From assembly GCF_012999535.1 (NCBI RefSeq), contig NZ_JABBWV010000012.1, forward strand, positions 62,001-126,000: 64,000 nt of DNA, given 5' to 3'. Of this stretch, positions 1 to 8,904 are shown piece by piece. The DNA comes from Microbispora sp. H11081 (GTDB lineage Bacteria > Actinomycetota > Actinomycetes > Streptosporangiales > Streptosporangiaceae). The notes beneath the pieces are model-generated. The model was given only the letters and a program-made list of their open reading frames with translations. It was not told the DNA's origin and ran no database searches. Made by a program: the position numbers and the translations under genes. The stretch's first letter is position 1. Every line of letters begins with the position of its first letter.

Positions 1-1
1 G

Positions 2-397
2 TCGGCGGGGAGCACGAGCGCGCTGCGGGGCGTGGCGTCGGGCCGGTGCCTGGACGTCAACGGCGCCTCCCAGTCCAACGGCGCGCAGGTGCTGATCTGG
101 GACTGCAACGGGCAGGCCAACCAGCGGTGGACCTCCACCAGCGCCGGTGAGCTGCGCGTCTACGGCAACAAGTGCCTGGACGTGAACGGCGGCGCCACCG
201 CCGACGGCTCAGCGGTGATCATCTGGGACTGCAACGGGCAGAACAACCAGAAGTGGCGCTTCAACTCCGACGGCAGCATCACGGCCGTCGGGGCGAACAA
301 GTGCCTCGACGTGTCCAGCAACGGCACCGCCAACGGCAGCAGGGTGCAGATCTGGTCGTGCAACGGCCAGAACAACCAGAAGTGGACCCGCGTCTGA
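2..397 (+). CDS. Secreted protein with C-terminal ricin-type beta-trefoil (CBM13), 5' truncated
   Basis: The open frame runs in from the left edge, so only the last 131 residues are visible. They are made of three repeats of about 42 residues. Each has a KCLDVNG/GRCLDVNG-type start, an I-W-(D/S)-CNGQ core and a closing (Q/K)W, which is the QxW signature of ricin-B/CBM13 beta-trefoils that bind galactose, xylan or glucans. In actinomycetes this domain usually sits at the end of secreted glycoside hydrolases, so the missing part is probably a catalytic domain, but that cannot be seen. The GTG at 32 is internal to the repeat unit and is not the true start. Confidence 0.9.
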   Translation, partial: SAGSTSALRGVASGRCLDVNGASQSNGAQVLIWDCNGQANQRWTSTSAGELRVYGNKCLDVNGGATADGSAVIIWDCNGQNNQKWRFNSDGSITAVGANKCLDVSSNGTANGSRVQIWSCNGQNNQKWTRV

Positions 398-468
398 CGT
401 AGCGGGCCCTTTCCGGGCCGGTCCGCTCCGGCGGACCGGCCCGGAAGCATGTCCGGGGACGGCCGCGC

Positions 469-2691
469 TCAGGCGAGCGCGAGCTCGGCGGGCGCGGTGA
501 CGGCGTCGGGGTCTCCGGCGTAGGAAGCGGCCTCGATCACGACCGTCGGGGAGGCAGGGACGAAGCCGCCGGCCGTCCACCTCAGCAGCGGCCTGGTCGA
601 CGCGGGCACGGTGACCCTGGCCGACTCCCCGGCCCGCAGGCCGACAGTCGCGAAGCCGAGCAGGACCCGGGTGGGGAAGTCGTCGGCGGCCGCGTCGACG
701 CCGGTGGGCCGTCCGTAGAGCTGGACGACGTGCCGGCCCGCGCGCGAGCCGGTGTTGGTCACGGTCACGGCGGCCGTGAAGGAGTCGCCGTCTGGCTCGC
801 CGACCGTGAGCTCGCCGACTGTGAGCTCGGCGAGGGCGAAGCTCGTGTAGGAGAGGCCGAACCCGAGCGGGAAGGCCGGCGTGTGGCCGTCCCTGTCCAG
901 CAGCCGCTGGCCGAACCACTTGTCGTACGTGATGGCGGTGGCGTCGCGGTCGAAGTGCGGCAGGTGCTCCTCGGCGGCCGGGATCGAGTACGGCAGGCGC
1001 CCGGCCGCGTCGACGTCGCCGAGCAGCACGTCGGCCAGGGCGTGGCCGCCCTCGCAGCCGGAGTACCAGGAGACCAGCACGGCGGGCACGGCGTCGCGCC
1101 ACTCCTCGGTGACGACGGCCCCCGCGGTGACGATCACCACGACGGTGCGCGGGTTGGCCGCCGCCACGGCCCTGATGATCTCGGCGTCGACGGGCCTGAG
1201 CCGCAGGCTCGCGCGGTCGCCGCCGGCGCTGCCGCCGCTGATGGAGTCCACCGCGCCCGGCTTGGCCAGGAAATCCGCGAACGACTGCCCGGCGGGGTCG
1301 TCGCCGGGCGGCGGGAACAGCGCCAGCAGGTCGGCGTCCGACAGCACGTCCCCTCCGATCCACTCGCCCTCGTCCGCGGCGGTGTACCCGGCGACGACGA
1401 CGGCGACGTCGGCCTGGGCGGCCGCGGCGGCGGCAGCGGCCGGGTCGTCGTCGGCAACGTGGGTGATCCGCGCCTTCGGGAGCGCCTCGGTCAGCCCGCG
1501 CAACGCGGTGACGATCTCCGGGGCGCGCACGTCGGACGAGCCGTTGTCGCCGGTGTTGGCCACGTCCGCGAGGCGTCCGACGACCGCCAGGGAGGTGAGG
1601 GCGTCCCGCTGCAGGGGGAGCAGGGGCGTCTCGCCCACCGGGTCGTTCTTGAGCAGCACCATGCCGCGGGCGGCGGCCTCGCGCGCCAGCGCGCGGTGCT
1701 CGGCGCTGAATACCACCTCCAGCGGCGGCTCCGGCTCGGAGAGGGCGGCGTAGTGGCGCACCTGGGTGGCGAGGATGCGGCGGGCCGCCCGGTCGACGTC
1801 GTCCCAGCTCGCGCGGCCCGCCTCCAGGTCGGCGGGCAGGTGCTCGGCGCGCTGCTGACGGAAGGGCTCCTCCACGTCGAGCCCGGCGCGCAGCGAGGCG
1901 GCGGCGTCGCGCAGGCCCCAGATGAAGTCGGAGACGGTGACGCCCTCGAAGCCCCACATCCCGCGGAGCACGCCTTCCATCAGGTGCTCGTTCTGCCCGG
2001 CCCACTCTCCGTTGACGGAGTTGTACGCCGTCATGACCCCCGAAACGCCCTCTTCCACGATGCGCCGGAAGTGGGCCAGGTAGACCTCGTGCAGGGCCGC
2101 GTCGTCGGCGGTGACGTCGACCTTGAACCGGGCGTTCTCCATGCTGTTGAGCGCGTAGTGCTTGACGACGGCCATGGCGTTGCGCTGCACCCCCCGGGTC
2201 AGCGCCGCGCCGAACTCGCCGAGCAGGAGCGGGTCCTCGCCGTACGTCTCCTGGGCCCGGCCCCACGACGGGTGGCGGGGGAGGTTCACGCAGACGCCGC
2301 CGAAGAAGTTCGCGCCCTGCGCGCGCAGTTCGAGCCCGATCGCGGTGCCGACGCGCTCCTCCAGTTCGACGTCCCAGGTGGCGCCGCGGGCCATGGAGAC
2401 CGGGAACGCGGTGGACTTCCCCATCACCACGCCGCGCGGGCCATCGGAGAACAACAGGCCGGGGATGCCCAGCCGCTCGACGCGGCCCATGGGGTAGGGG
2501 GTCAGGTTGTACCCGTTGGTCAGCATGTCGGCCATGCCCTGCCAGAACGGCAGGTCTCCGTCCAGCAGCCACAGGCGTTCCTCGCGGGTCAGCTGCGTCA
2601 GCAGCTCGTCGACCGCCTCGGTGAGGGGCCGCCCGGCGCGCACCGCGGCGACGGCGGCGGAGAACGCGGTCGGGGAGGAAGGTGTCGACAT
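469..2691 (-). CDS. Beta-glucosidase, glycoside hydrolase family 3
   Basis: A 740-residue GH3 enzyme predicted to release beta-linked glucose or xylose from oligosaccharides. No clear signal peptide is seen, so it is probably cytoplasmic. The N-terminal barrel includes KHYALNS and GFEGVTVSDF; the Asp near residue 255 is the expected nucleophile. A GH3 C-terminal sandwich follows, and a fibronectin-III-like tail starts around PLGFGLSYTSFALAEL. The ATG at 2691 was chosen because an AGAGAG Shine-Dalgarno-like stretch lies about 10 nt upstream; an in-frame GTG two codons earlier is the alternative, and the longer open frame lacks support. It is divergent from a TetR gene with a palindromic operator between them, so repression by that TetR is likely. 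Confidence 0.93.
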   Translation of the reverse strand: MSTPSSPTAFSAAVAAVRAGRPLTEAVDELLTQLTREERLWLLDGDLPFWQGMADMLTNGYNLTPYPMGRVERLGIPGLLFSDGPRGVVMGKSTAFPVSMARGATWDVELEERVGTAIGLELRAQGANFFGGVCVNLPRHPSWGRAQETYGEDPLLLGEFGAALTRGVQRNAMAVVKHYALNSMENARFKVDVTADDAALHEVYLAHFRRIVEEGVSGVMTAYNSVNGEWAGQNEHLMEGVLRGMWGFEGVTVSDFIWGLRDAAASLRAGLDVEEPFRQQRAEHLPADLEAGRASWDDVDRAARRILATQVRHYAALSEPEPPLEVVFSAEHRALAREAAARGMVLLKNDPVGETPLLPLQRDALTSLAVVGRLADVANTGDNGSSDVRAPEIVTALRGLTEALPKARITHVADDDPAAAAAAAAQADVAVVVAGYTAADEGEWIGGDVLSDADLLALFPPPGDDPAGQSFADFLAKPGAVDSISGGSAGGDRASLRLRPVDAEIIRAVAAANPRTVVVIVTAGAVVTEEWRDAVPAVLVSWYSGCEGGHALADVLLGDVDAAGRLPYSIPAAEEHLPHFDRDATAITYDKWFGQRLLDRDGHTPAFPLGFGLSYTSFALAELTVGELTVGEPDGDSFTAAVTVTNTGSRAGRHVVQLYGRPTGVDAAADDFPTRVLLGFATVGLRAGESARVTVPASTRPLLRWTAGGFVPASPTVVIEAASYAGDPDAVTAPAELALA

Positions 2692-2726
2692 GCGCACACA
2701 ACTCTCTGAACAGGCGCGACAGGCGC

Positions 2727-2746
2727 TATCTACCAAACGGTAGATA
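2727..2746. promoter_or_regulatory. Palindromic operator between GH3 gene and TetR gene
   Basis: Perfect 8-bp inverted repeat TATCTACC-AAAC-GGTAGATA in the 111-nt divergent intergenic region. Size and position are typical of a TetR-family binding site; the adjacent regulator at 2803 is the likely ligand. The arms share CTAC with the sulfur-island palindrome, but the spacing is different (4 nt). Confidence 0.7.
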
Positions 2747-2802
2747 AAATAGGCTGGTATCGTGATCGAATCAACCCCCGGCCTCCCAGGAGTCAGGACG
2801 GC

Positions 2803-3378
2803 ATGACCCCCGCACCCGGACGGCGCCGGCTGCCGGTCGCCGAGCGCCGGGAGGAGATCCTCCAGGCGGCCACCGAGCTGATCGCCGCCTCCGGGTTCAA
2901 GGGCGTCACCCTCGAAGCGTTCGCGGCGGCCTGCGGCATGACCAAGGCCGGGCTGCTGCATCACTTCCGCTCACGGGAGGAACTGCTCATCGCGGTCCTC
3001 GAACGCCGGGACACGCTCGACCTCGCGAATGTCGTCGAGACCTTCGAGCCGGCGCCCGACCCGGCGACCGCTCGCGCCATCATGTCGGGATTCGTCCGGC
3101 GCAATCTCGCGCAGCGCTCCCTCGTGCAGCTGTACACCATGCTCTCGGCCGAGGCGCTGGACCCCGCGCACCCCGCGCACGCCTACTTCCGTACGCGGCT
3201 GGCCGAGGGCCGGACCATGATCGAGCGCTACCTGCTGGCCTGGCACCCCCGGCCGGACCGGGCCGCGGTGGACCTGCTCGCCTTCCTCGACGGGCTGCAG
3301 CTCAACTGGCTGCGTGACGACGGCATCGACTTCCTCGCCCAGTGGGAGGACTTCGCCGACCGGTTCTTCGCCCCCTGA
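2803..3378 (+). CDS. TetR/AcrR family transcriptional regulator
   Basis: 191 residues. The N-terminal helix-turn-helix is clear (VAERREEILQAATELI, then GVTLEAFAAACGMTKAGLLH), with HFRSREELL as the usual TetR continuation. The C-terminal half is a ligand/dimer domain of the YsiA-like type. The start ATG is preceded by an AGGAG at about 12 nt. It is divergent from the GH3 beta-glucosidase with a perfect palindrome between, so it probably represses both itself and the glucosidase in response to a sugar or glycoside. The ligand is unknown. Its stop codon lies in the first unit of a 14-bp tandem triplication. Confidence 0.9.
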   Translation: MTPAPGRRRLPVAERREEILQAATELIAASGFKGVTLEAFAAACGMTKAGLLHHFRSREELLIAVLERRDTLDLANVVETFEPAPDPATARAIMSGFVRRNLAQRSLVQLYTMLSAEALDPAHPAHAYFRTRLAEGRTMIERYLLAWHPRPDRAAVDLLAFLDGLQLNWLRDDGIDFLAQWEDFADRFFAP

Positions 3379-3412
3379 TCTTCGCCCCCTGATCTTCGCG
3401 CCCTGATCTTCG
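3371..3412. repeat. 14-bp direct repeat, three copies, spanning the TetR stop codon
   Basis: Three tandem copies of CCCCCTGATCTTCG (third copy CGCCCTGATCTTCG). The TGA stop of the TetR gene is in the first copy. This looks like slippage duplication at the gene end. Confidence 0.8.
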
Positions 3413-3439
3413 CGACCTGGCCGCCGTACGAGGGCCCGG

Positions 3440-4054
3440 CTACGGCCTCTTGCCGACGCCTCTGGCCAGGGGAGCGCGCCAGCGGAACCGCATGGCGAGG
3501 ATGCGGAACGCGAACGCGAGCACCGCCGACGAGAGGGTGGCGGCGAACCCCCGCACGTCCAGCGCGTACAGCGCGGCCATCGCCGCCGAGCCGAGCATCG
3601 CGGGCACGGCGTAGAGCTCCCTGTCGTAGAGCAGGCTCGGCTTCTCGCCGGACAGAACGTCCCTGATGACGCCGCCGCCGACCGCCGTGCAGACCCCGAG
3701 GAACACGGCGTGCATCGGCGCGAGGCCGTAGTGAAGCGCCTTGGCGGTCCCGACCGCGCAGAACAGGCCGAGGCCGGCCGCGTCGAGGACCAGCACCGCG
3801 GGCATCGCCCGTTCGACCTGGGGATGCCAGAAGAAGGCGATGACGGCGGCCACGACCGGCACGAGGAGATACCCGATGTCCCGCAGCGCGGCGGGCTGCA
3901 CGCCGATGAACAGGTCGCGCACGATGCCGCCGCCGACCGCGGTGAAGAACGCGAGCACCGCGATGCCGACCACGTCGAGGCGTTTGCGCACGCCCTGGAG
4001 CGCGCCGGACAGGGCGAAGACGAAGATTCCGGCGAGGTCGAGCACGGGGGTCAC
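3440..4054 (-). CDS. TRIC-like cation channel / UPF0126 (YicG-type) membrane protein
   Basis: 204 residues, almost all hydrophobic, with about seven membrane segments. Two homologous halves each carry the family hallmark: FFTAVGGGIVRDLFIG in the first and CTAVGGGVIRDVLSG in the second. Prokaryotic members form trimeric intracellular-cation-type K+/Na+ channels; some are annotated only as UPF0126 or glycine transporter-like. The GTG at 4054 is the only sensible in-frame start; the ATG just upstream is in another frame. It converges on the TetR gene and shows no operon partner. Confidence 0.87.
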   Translation of the reverse strand: MTPVLDLAGIFVFALSGALQGVRKRLDVVGIAVLAFFTAVGGGIVRDLFIGVQPAALRDIGYLLVPVVAAVIAFFWHPQVERAMPAVLVLDAAGLGLFCAVGTAKALHYGLAPMHAVFLGVCTAVGGGVIRDVLSGEKPSLLYDRELYAVPAMLGSAAMAALYALDVRGFAATLSSAVLAFAFRILAMRFRWRAPLARGVGKRP

Positions 4055-4194
4055 GGGCCGTCATTCTCCCATATACCTCGCAAAACGCCCGCGTGATGGT
4101 CGGAAGATCCTCCCGGGCGGCACGGGACCTTCGCACGGGGAGGCCGGACGCGCCGCGGCTCGCGCGGCGCGGCCGCGGCGCCCCCGAGCCGTGC

Positions 4195-5193
4195 TCAGCC
4201 GCGGGCGAGCAGTTCGAGCGTGTCGACGACGCGGTTCGAGAAGCCCCACTCGTTGTCGTACCAGCCCACCACCTTGACGTGCCTGCCGTCCACGCGGGTG
4301 AGGGCGGCGTCGAAGATCGCCGAAGCCGGGTGGCCGGTGATGTCGCTGGAGACCAGCGGCTCGTCGGCGTAGTCGAGGATGCCCTTGAGCGCGCCGTCCG
4401 CGGCGGCGCGGTAGGCCGCGAGCACCTGGTCCCTGGTGACCTCCCGGGCGACCGTGGTGTTCAGCTCCACGAGCGAACCCACCGGGACCGGCACGCGGAT
4501 CGAGTCGCCCGACAGCTTCCCGTCGAGGTTCGGCAGGACCAGGCCGATGGCCTTGGCCGCGCCTGTGGTGGTGGGCACGATGTTCACGCCCGCCGCGCGG
4601 GCGCGGCGCAGGTCGCGGTGCGGGCCGTCCTGGAGGTTCTGCTCCTGCGTGTACGCGTGCACCGTGGTCATGAAGCCGTGCTCGATGCCGGCCAGGTCGT
4701 CCAGCACGGACGCCAGCGGAGCCAGCGCGTTCGTGGTGCACGAGGCGTTCGAGACGACCACGTGCTCGGCGGGGTCGTAGACCTCGGTGTTCACGCCGTA
4801 GGCGAGGGTGACGTCGGCGCCGTCGGAAGGGGCGCTCACCAGTACGCGCCCGGCCCCCGCCTTGATGTGCGCGCGGGCGGCGTCCGCCGCGGTGAAGCGG
4901 CCGGTGGACTCGAGCACGATGTCGATCCCCAGCTCGGCCCAGGGCAGGTTGACCGGCTCGCGCTCCGCGAGCACCTTGATGCGGCGTCCGCCGACCACGA
5001 GGTCGGTTCCCTCCACCTCGACGGAACGGCCGAGCCGGCCGAGCGCGCTGTCGTACTTGAGCAGGTGCGCGAGGACCTCGGGGGCGGTGAGGTCGTTGAC
5101 GGCGACCACGTCGAGCTCGCTGTCGCGCTCCAGCAGGGCGCGGAGGGTGTTGCGTCCGATGCGGCCGAATCCGTTGACGGCGATGCGGGTCAT
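4195..5193 (-). CDS. gap: Type I glyceraldehyde-3-phosphate dehydrogenase
   Basis: 332 residues, full length. The N-terminal Rossmann motif is VNGFGRIGRNTLRAL, and the catalytic Cys lies in SNASCTTNALAPL. The substrate-binding TTTGAAKAIGLVLP stretch and the C-terminal WYDNEWGFSNRVVDT are present. It oxidises glyceraldehyde-3-phosphate with NAD+ in glycolysis. The ATG at 5193 has an AAAGGAG ribosome site 5 nt upstream; the ATG nine codons earlier has none. It is a paralogue of the GAPDH at 37041, from which it differs clearly in the N-terminal half. It has no glycolytic neighbours (no pgk or tpi), so it may be an accessory isozyme. Confidence 0.95.
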   Translation of the reverse strand: MTRIAVNGFGRIGRNTLRALLERDSELDVVAVNDLTAPEVLAHLLKYDSALGRLGRSVEVEGTDLVVGGRRIKVLAEREPVNLPWAELGIDIVLESTGRFTAADAARAHIKAGAGRVLVSAPSDGADVTLAYGVNTEVYDPAEHVVVSNASCTTNALAPLASVLDDLAGIEHGFMTTVHAYTQEQNLQDGPHRDLRRARAAGVNIVPTTTGAAKAIGLVLPNLDGKLSGDSIRVPVPVGSLVELNTTVAREVTRDQVLAAYRAAADGALKGILDYADEPLVSSDITGHPASAIFDAALTRVDGRHVKVVGWYDNEWGFSNRVVDTLELLARG

Positions 5194-5343
5194 GGAGGCT
5201 CCTTTCGTCTCGCGCTCCATGATCGGCGTGAGGCCGCGGGGCCGACAGTGGCCCGAAGGACACCGTGCGCAAGGATCCCGCCAGAAGTATCGCCACCGAT
5301 CGCAAGGATCGCGCCAACGGCGGCGGAGACCGGCCGGTGGAGC

Positions 5344-6291
5344 TCAGGCCGAGAAGGTGTGGCGGTATTCGGTGGGGGAGGTGCCGAGAATGCGCTGGAA
5401 GTGGAGACGCAGGTTGGCGCCGGTGCCGAGGCCGACCCGGTCGGCGATCTGCTCCACCCCCAGATCGGTGCGTTCGAGCAGTTCGCGGGCCAGGTCCACG
5501 CGTGCCCGCAGCACCCACTGCATCGGCGTGTAGCCGGTGTCCTCCACGAAGCGCCGGGAGAACGTTCGCGCCGACACCCGCGCGTGGCGGGCGAGGGTCT
5601 CCAGGGTCAGCCGCTCCGACAGGTGCGCCAGGGCCCACTCGCGCGTGCTCGCGAACAGGTCGCCGAGCGGCTCCGGCACGCTCCGTGGGACGTACTGCGC
5701 CTGGCCTCCGCTGCGGTAGGGCGCGGCCACCAGCCGTCTCGCCACGTGGTTGGACAGCCCCACGCCGTGGTCGCGGCGCACCAGGTGCAGGCACAGGTCG
5801 ATGCCGGACGCCGCGCCCGCTGACGTCAAAACGTCCCCCTCGTCCACGAACAGCACGTTCTCGTCCACCCGGACGAGCGGATGCTTCGCGGCGAGTGCCT
5901 TCGTGTAGTGCCAATGAGTCGTCGCCCGCTTGCCGTCGAGCAGGCCCGTCGCCGCCAGCGCGAAGGCTCCCGTGGAGATCGCCGCGAGCCGGGTCCCGCG
6001 TTCGTGGGCGGCCATGAGCGCGCGGACGACCGCCGCCGGGGGTTCCGTGGTCGCCGGCTCCCGGTAGCCGGGGATGAAGACGGTGTCGGCCCGCTCGAAG
6101 GCCTCGGGGCCCTCGGCCACGTGGTAGGAGAGGCCGTCGCCACCGGTCACCAGTCCGGGCGCTGCCCCGCACACCCGCACCTCGTACGGCATGCTCGGCC
6201 GGCTGGCGAACACCTGCGCGGGAATGCCGACGTCGAGCGGTTTCGCGCCCTCCAGCACGAGCACGGCGACGCGATGGTTCTTCCGGCTCAT
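5344..6291 (-). CDS. GlxA-type AraC regulator with DJ-1/PfpI-like domain
   Basis: 315 residues. The N-terminal DJ-1/PfpI-like domain (about residues 5-165: RVAVLVLEGAKPLDVGIPAQVF; ISTGAFALAATGLL) lacks a proven catalytic role in this family. The C-terminal AraC double helix-turn-helix (about 215-312) contains LETLARHARVSARTFSRRF and ends with FQRILGTSPTEYR. Regulators of this kind often control arginine, carnitine or stress functions. The ATG at 6291 has AAGGAGG 3 nt upstream. It faces away from the first sulfur-island operon across a 186-nt gap, but nothing shows it controls that operon. Confidence 0.9.
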   Translation of the reverse strand: MSRKNHRVAVLVLEGAKPLDVGIPAQVFASRPSMPYEVRVCGAAPGLVTGGDGLSYHVAEGPEAFERADTVFIPGYREPATTEPPAAVVRALMAAHERGTRLAAISTGAFALAATGLLDGKRATTHWHYTKALAAKHPLVRVDENVLFVDEGDVLTSAGAASGIDLCLHLVRRDHGVGLSNHVARRLVAAPYRSGGQAQYVPRSVPEPLGDLFASTREWALAHLSERLTLETLARHARVSARTFSRRFVEDTGYTPMQWVLRARVDLARELLERTDLGVEQIADRVGLGTGANLRLHFQRILGTSPTEYRHTFSA

Positions 6292-6396
6292 CGGCCTCCT
6301 TCCGCTCTCCCGCGATCCGGCAGGTCGTCCCAGGGCCCGTGACCGCCATGGACGCTGTCGCAAGCATCCTGCCATCGGCAGGCGTCTCCAAGACCG

Positions 6397-6424
6397 TTGA
6401 CAAAGCATGCTTTTCCTACATAGT
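6397..6424 (+). promoter_or_regulatory. Predicted promoter of the first monooxygenase/ABC operon
   Basis: A perfect -35 TTGACA (6397-6402) is followed after 16 nt by CATAGT (6419-6424), a 4/6 match to the -10 consensus. The -10 lies inside the CCTAC-N7-GTAGG palindrome, so a protein bound there would block polymerase. Confidence 0.5.
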
Positions 6425-6431
6425 TAGTAGG
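6415..6431. promoter_or_regulatory. Sulfur-island palindrome 1 (CCTAC-N7-GTAGG)
   Basis: CCTACATAGTTAGTAGG, a perfect 5-bp inverted repeat with 7-nt spacer, continued on the right as GTAGGTAAA. It is 47 nt upstream of the GTG start of the monooxygenase at 6478. The same 17-bp pattern occurs at 16184, 24761, 24817 (one mismatch) and 35219. Confidence 0.72.
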
Positions 6432-6477
6432 TAAATCGGCTCATGTGGCCCGATTTCCCGAGGAGGCATGCGATCAC

Positions 6478-7620
6478 GTGAAATTCCTCGCCATCACCCT
6501 CATCGCGCACGGACCCGACCCGCTGACCGGCGAGACCAAATCCACCACCGAGCGGTTCCGCGAAGTCGTGGACAACGCCGTGCTCGCCGAGGAACTGGGC
6601 TTCGACGGCTTCGGAGTGGGAGAGCGGCACGAGAGGCCCTTCATCTCCTCCTCGCCGCCGGTCGTGCTCAGCCACATCGCGGCCCGCACCTCCAGGATCC
6701 GGCTGTTCACCGCCGTCACCACGCTCAGCCTGCTCGACCCCGTGCGCGCCTACGAGGACTACGCGACACTCGACCACCTGTCGGGGGGCCGCCTTGAGCT
6801 GATCATCGGCAAGGGCAACGGGTCGGCCCAGGCGCGGCTCTTCCACGTCACCGCCGAGGACCAGTGGGACCGCAACCGGGAGGCGTACGAACTGTTCCGC
6901 AGGCTATGGCGGGAGGACAGGGTCACCTGGGAGGGCCGGTTCCGGCCGTCTCTCACGGACGCGGAGACCTGGCCGCGCCCGCTGCAGCGGCCGATCCGGG
7001 TCTGGCACGGCAGCGCCACCAGCAAGGAGTCGGTCGACCTGGCCGCCTACTACGGCGACCCGCTGTTCTCGGCGAACGTCACCAACCCCATCGAGCCGTA
7101 CGCCGAACTCGTCGACCACTACCGCGAGCGGTGGGAGCACTACGGGCACGACCCGGCCGACGCGCTGGTGGGCGCGGGCAGCGCCGGCTTCCACACGGCG
7201 CGCACCTCCCAGGAGGCGATCGCGGCCTACCGGCCGATCTACGAGGCACGCGTCGCGCTGTTCCGCAGGTCGGGCGTCGAGCCGGTCTTCCACTCCCTGG
7301 AGGACGCCGTCGAGCGCGGGTCGATCCTCGTCGGCAGCCCTCAGCAGATCATCGACAAGGTCCTCCGCTATCACCGGCGGTTCGGGCACGAGGTCATGCA
7401 CATCGGCGCGGACGCCGACGGCCTGACCCCCGCGCGGCACCGGGCGGCGCTGGAGCTGTTCCAGAGCGAGATCGCCCCGGTGCTGCGCAAGGAGATCCCG
7501 AGCAGGCCGTTCCCCGCCGCCCCCGCCGTCCCCGCGATCTCCGGGAGCGCAGCCGCAGCCCACCAGAGCACAGCCGCGACCCACCAGAGCACCGCCACGA
7601 GCACCGGAGTGCCGGCATGA
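6478..7620 (+). CDS. LLM-class flavin-dependent monooxygenase
   Basis: 380 residues of the bacterial-luciferase fold. Diagnostic stretches are AEELGFDGFGVGERH, RIRLFTAVTTLSLLDPVR and YATLDHLSGGRLELIIGKGN. The family uses FMNH2 and O2; in this setting cleavage of an organosulfur substrate is the natural guess, but the substrate is not known. The GTG at 6478 was chosen because AGGAGG sits 11 nt upstream. The C-terminus carries a low-complexity His-Gln-Ser-Thr repeat. It overlaps the next gene by ATGA and heads a probable six-gene operon running to 14076. A shortened relic of a close homologue is at 32414-32639. Confidence 0.9.
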   Translation: MKFLAITLIAHGPDPLTGETKSTTERFREVVDNAVLAEELGFDGFGVGERHERPFISSSPPVVLSHIAARTSRIRLFTAVTTLSLLDPVRAYEDYATLDHLSGGRLELIIGKGNGSAQARLFHVTAEDQWDRNREAYELFRRLWREDRVTWEGRFRPSLTDAETWPRPLQRPIRVWHGSATSKESVDLAAYYGDPLFSANVTNPIEPYAELVDHYRERWEHYGHDPADALVGAGSAGFHTARTSQEAIAAYRPIYEARVALFRRSGVEPVFHSLEDAVERGSILVGSPQQIIDKVLRYHRRFGHEVMHIGADADGLTPARHRAALELFQSEIAPVLRKEIPSRPFPAAPAVPAISGSAAAAHQSTAATHQSTATSTGVPA

Positions 7621-8825
7621 CCATCCCCCAGCAGGCAGCACAGCAGAGGGCACGGCCCGCCGCGCGGCCGGTTCCCCTGTCGATCCTCGATCTGTCCCCG
7701 ATCCCGTCCGGAAGCGTCGCGGGAGACGCGCTGCGCAACAGCATCGACCTCGCGCGCCACGCGGAGCGCCTCGGCTACCTCCGCTACTGGGTGGCCGAGC
7801 ACCACTTCGCGGCCGGCGTCGCGAGCTCGGCCCCGGCGGTGCTCGTCGCCCTCATCGCGGCGGCGACGAACCGCATCAGAGTGGGCTCGGGGGCCGTGCA
7901 ACTCGGCCACCAGACGCCCATCGCGGTGGTCGAGCAGTTCGGCCTGGTCGACGCGCTCCACCCCGGCCGGGTCGACCTCGGGCTCGGCCGCTCAGGGCAG
8001 CGCAGGACCGAGATCCTCACGGAGTCCGGCCGGTCGCCGGAGGCGGCCACGACCTCGCCGCCCTCCGCGTCCCGGGTGGTGGACGGGCTGCTCATCCCGC
8101 CCGCGTTCTCCTTCGCCGAGGTGGCCCGCTCTCCGCGGCTCGCGCTCCAGGCCGCGCTGCTGCAGCAGCCCGGCGCGCGGACCCCCGACTTCGCCGAGCA
8201 GGTCGACGACGTCATCGCCTTCATCGAGGGCACCTACCGGTCGCGGGACGGGATCGCGGCGCACGCCGTGCCGGGCGAGGGCGCCGAGATGGAGCTGTGG
8301 ATCCTCGGCAGCAGCGGCGGGCAGAGCGCCCGGGTGGCGGGGGAGCGCGGCCTGCCGTTCGCCGCCAACTACCACGTCAGCCCGGCGTCGGTGCTGGAGG
8401 CCGTGGAGGCGTACCGGGAGGCGTTCACCCCTTCCAAGACGCTGTCCGAGCCGTACGTCGTCGTCTCCGCGGACGTGGTCGTGGCCGAGGACGACGCGAC
8501 GGCGGAGAGACTGGCAGAGCCGTACGGGCTGTGGGTGCGCGCCATCCGCACGGGCCAGGGGGCGATCCCCTACCCGACGCCCGAGGAGGCGGCCGCGCAC
8601 GTCTGGAGCGAGGCCGACCGCGCGCTGGTGGCCGACCGCGTGGACACCCAGTTCGCCGGCTCCCCTGAGACGGTCGCGGAGCGCCTGCGCGTGCTCCAGC
8701 GGGTCACGGGCGCCGACGAACTGCTGGTCACCACCATCACGCACGGGCACGCCGACCGGGTCCGCTCCTACGAGCTGCTCGCGGAGGCGTGGCACGGAGC
8801 CCGCGCGTCAGGGGCCGGGTCATGA
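7617..8825 (+). CDS. LLM-class flavin-dependent oxidoreductase
   Basis: 402 residues, overlapping the preceding gene by 4 nt (ATGA), so translation is coupled. The typical signatures are [36 protein letters not shown] and LHPGRVDLGLGRSG. The [16 protein letters not shown] and FAANYHVSP stretches belong to the MsnO8-like/alkanal monooxygenase-like branch. It is a close paralogue of the gene at 31290, which shares long identical motifs such as GSSGGQSA and [10 protein letters not shown]. An FMNH2-using monooxygenase role, together with the previous gene, is inferred. Confidence 0.9.
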   Translation: MTIPQQAAQQRARPAARPVPLSILDLSPIPSGSVAGDALRNSIDLARHAERLGYLRYWVAEHHFAAGVASSAPAVLVALIAAATNRIRVGSGAVQLGHQTPIAVVEQFGLVDALHPGRVDLGLGRSGQRRTEILTESGRSPEAATTSPPSASRVVDGLLIPPAFSFAEVARSPRLALQAALLQQPGARTPDFAEQVDDVIAFIEGTYRSRDGIAAHAVPGEGAEMELWILGSSGGQSARVAGERGLPFAANYHVSPASVLEAVEAYREAFTPSKTLSEPYVVVSADVVVAEDDATAERLAEPYGLWVRAIRTGQGAIPYPTPEEAAAHVWSEADRALVADRVDTQFAGSPETVAERLRVLQRVTGADELLVTTITHGHADRVRSYELLAEAWHGARASGAGS

Positions 8826-8904
8826 CCGGCCGAGGCCCGCGCACAGCGGAGACGCCGCCCCGCCCGGCCGGCGGTGGAACCCCCTTATCCCTCCGGAGGA
8901 ACCG

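Noticed and set aside
209-2701. Several 600-830-residue open frames antisense or out of frame with the GH3 gene
   Set aside because: Arg/Ala/Gly-rich shadow translations of a high-GC gene; the GH3 frame alone shows family motifs.
2727-2746. TetR palindrome as another copy of the sulfur-island motif
   Set aside because: Shares CTAC/GTAG cores but has a 4-nt spacer, lacks the CCTAY...RTAGG arms and lies in a different gene context.
3371-3412. Tandem repeat as a CRISPR array
   Set aside because: Units are contiguous 14-mers without spacers; no cas genes in the window.
4061-6403. 780-residue open frame across GAPDH and the GlxA regulator
   Set aside because: Shadow frame; both real genes are complete in other frames with good ribosome sites.
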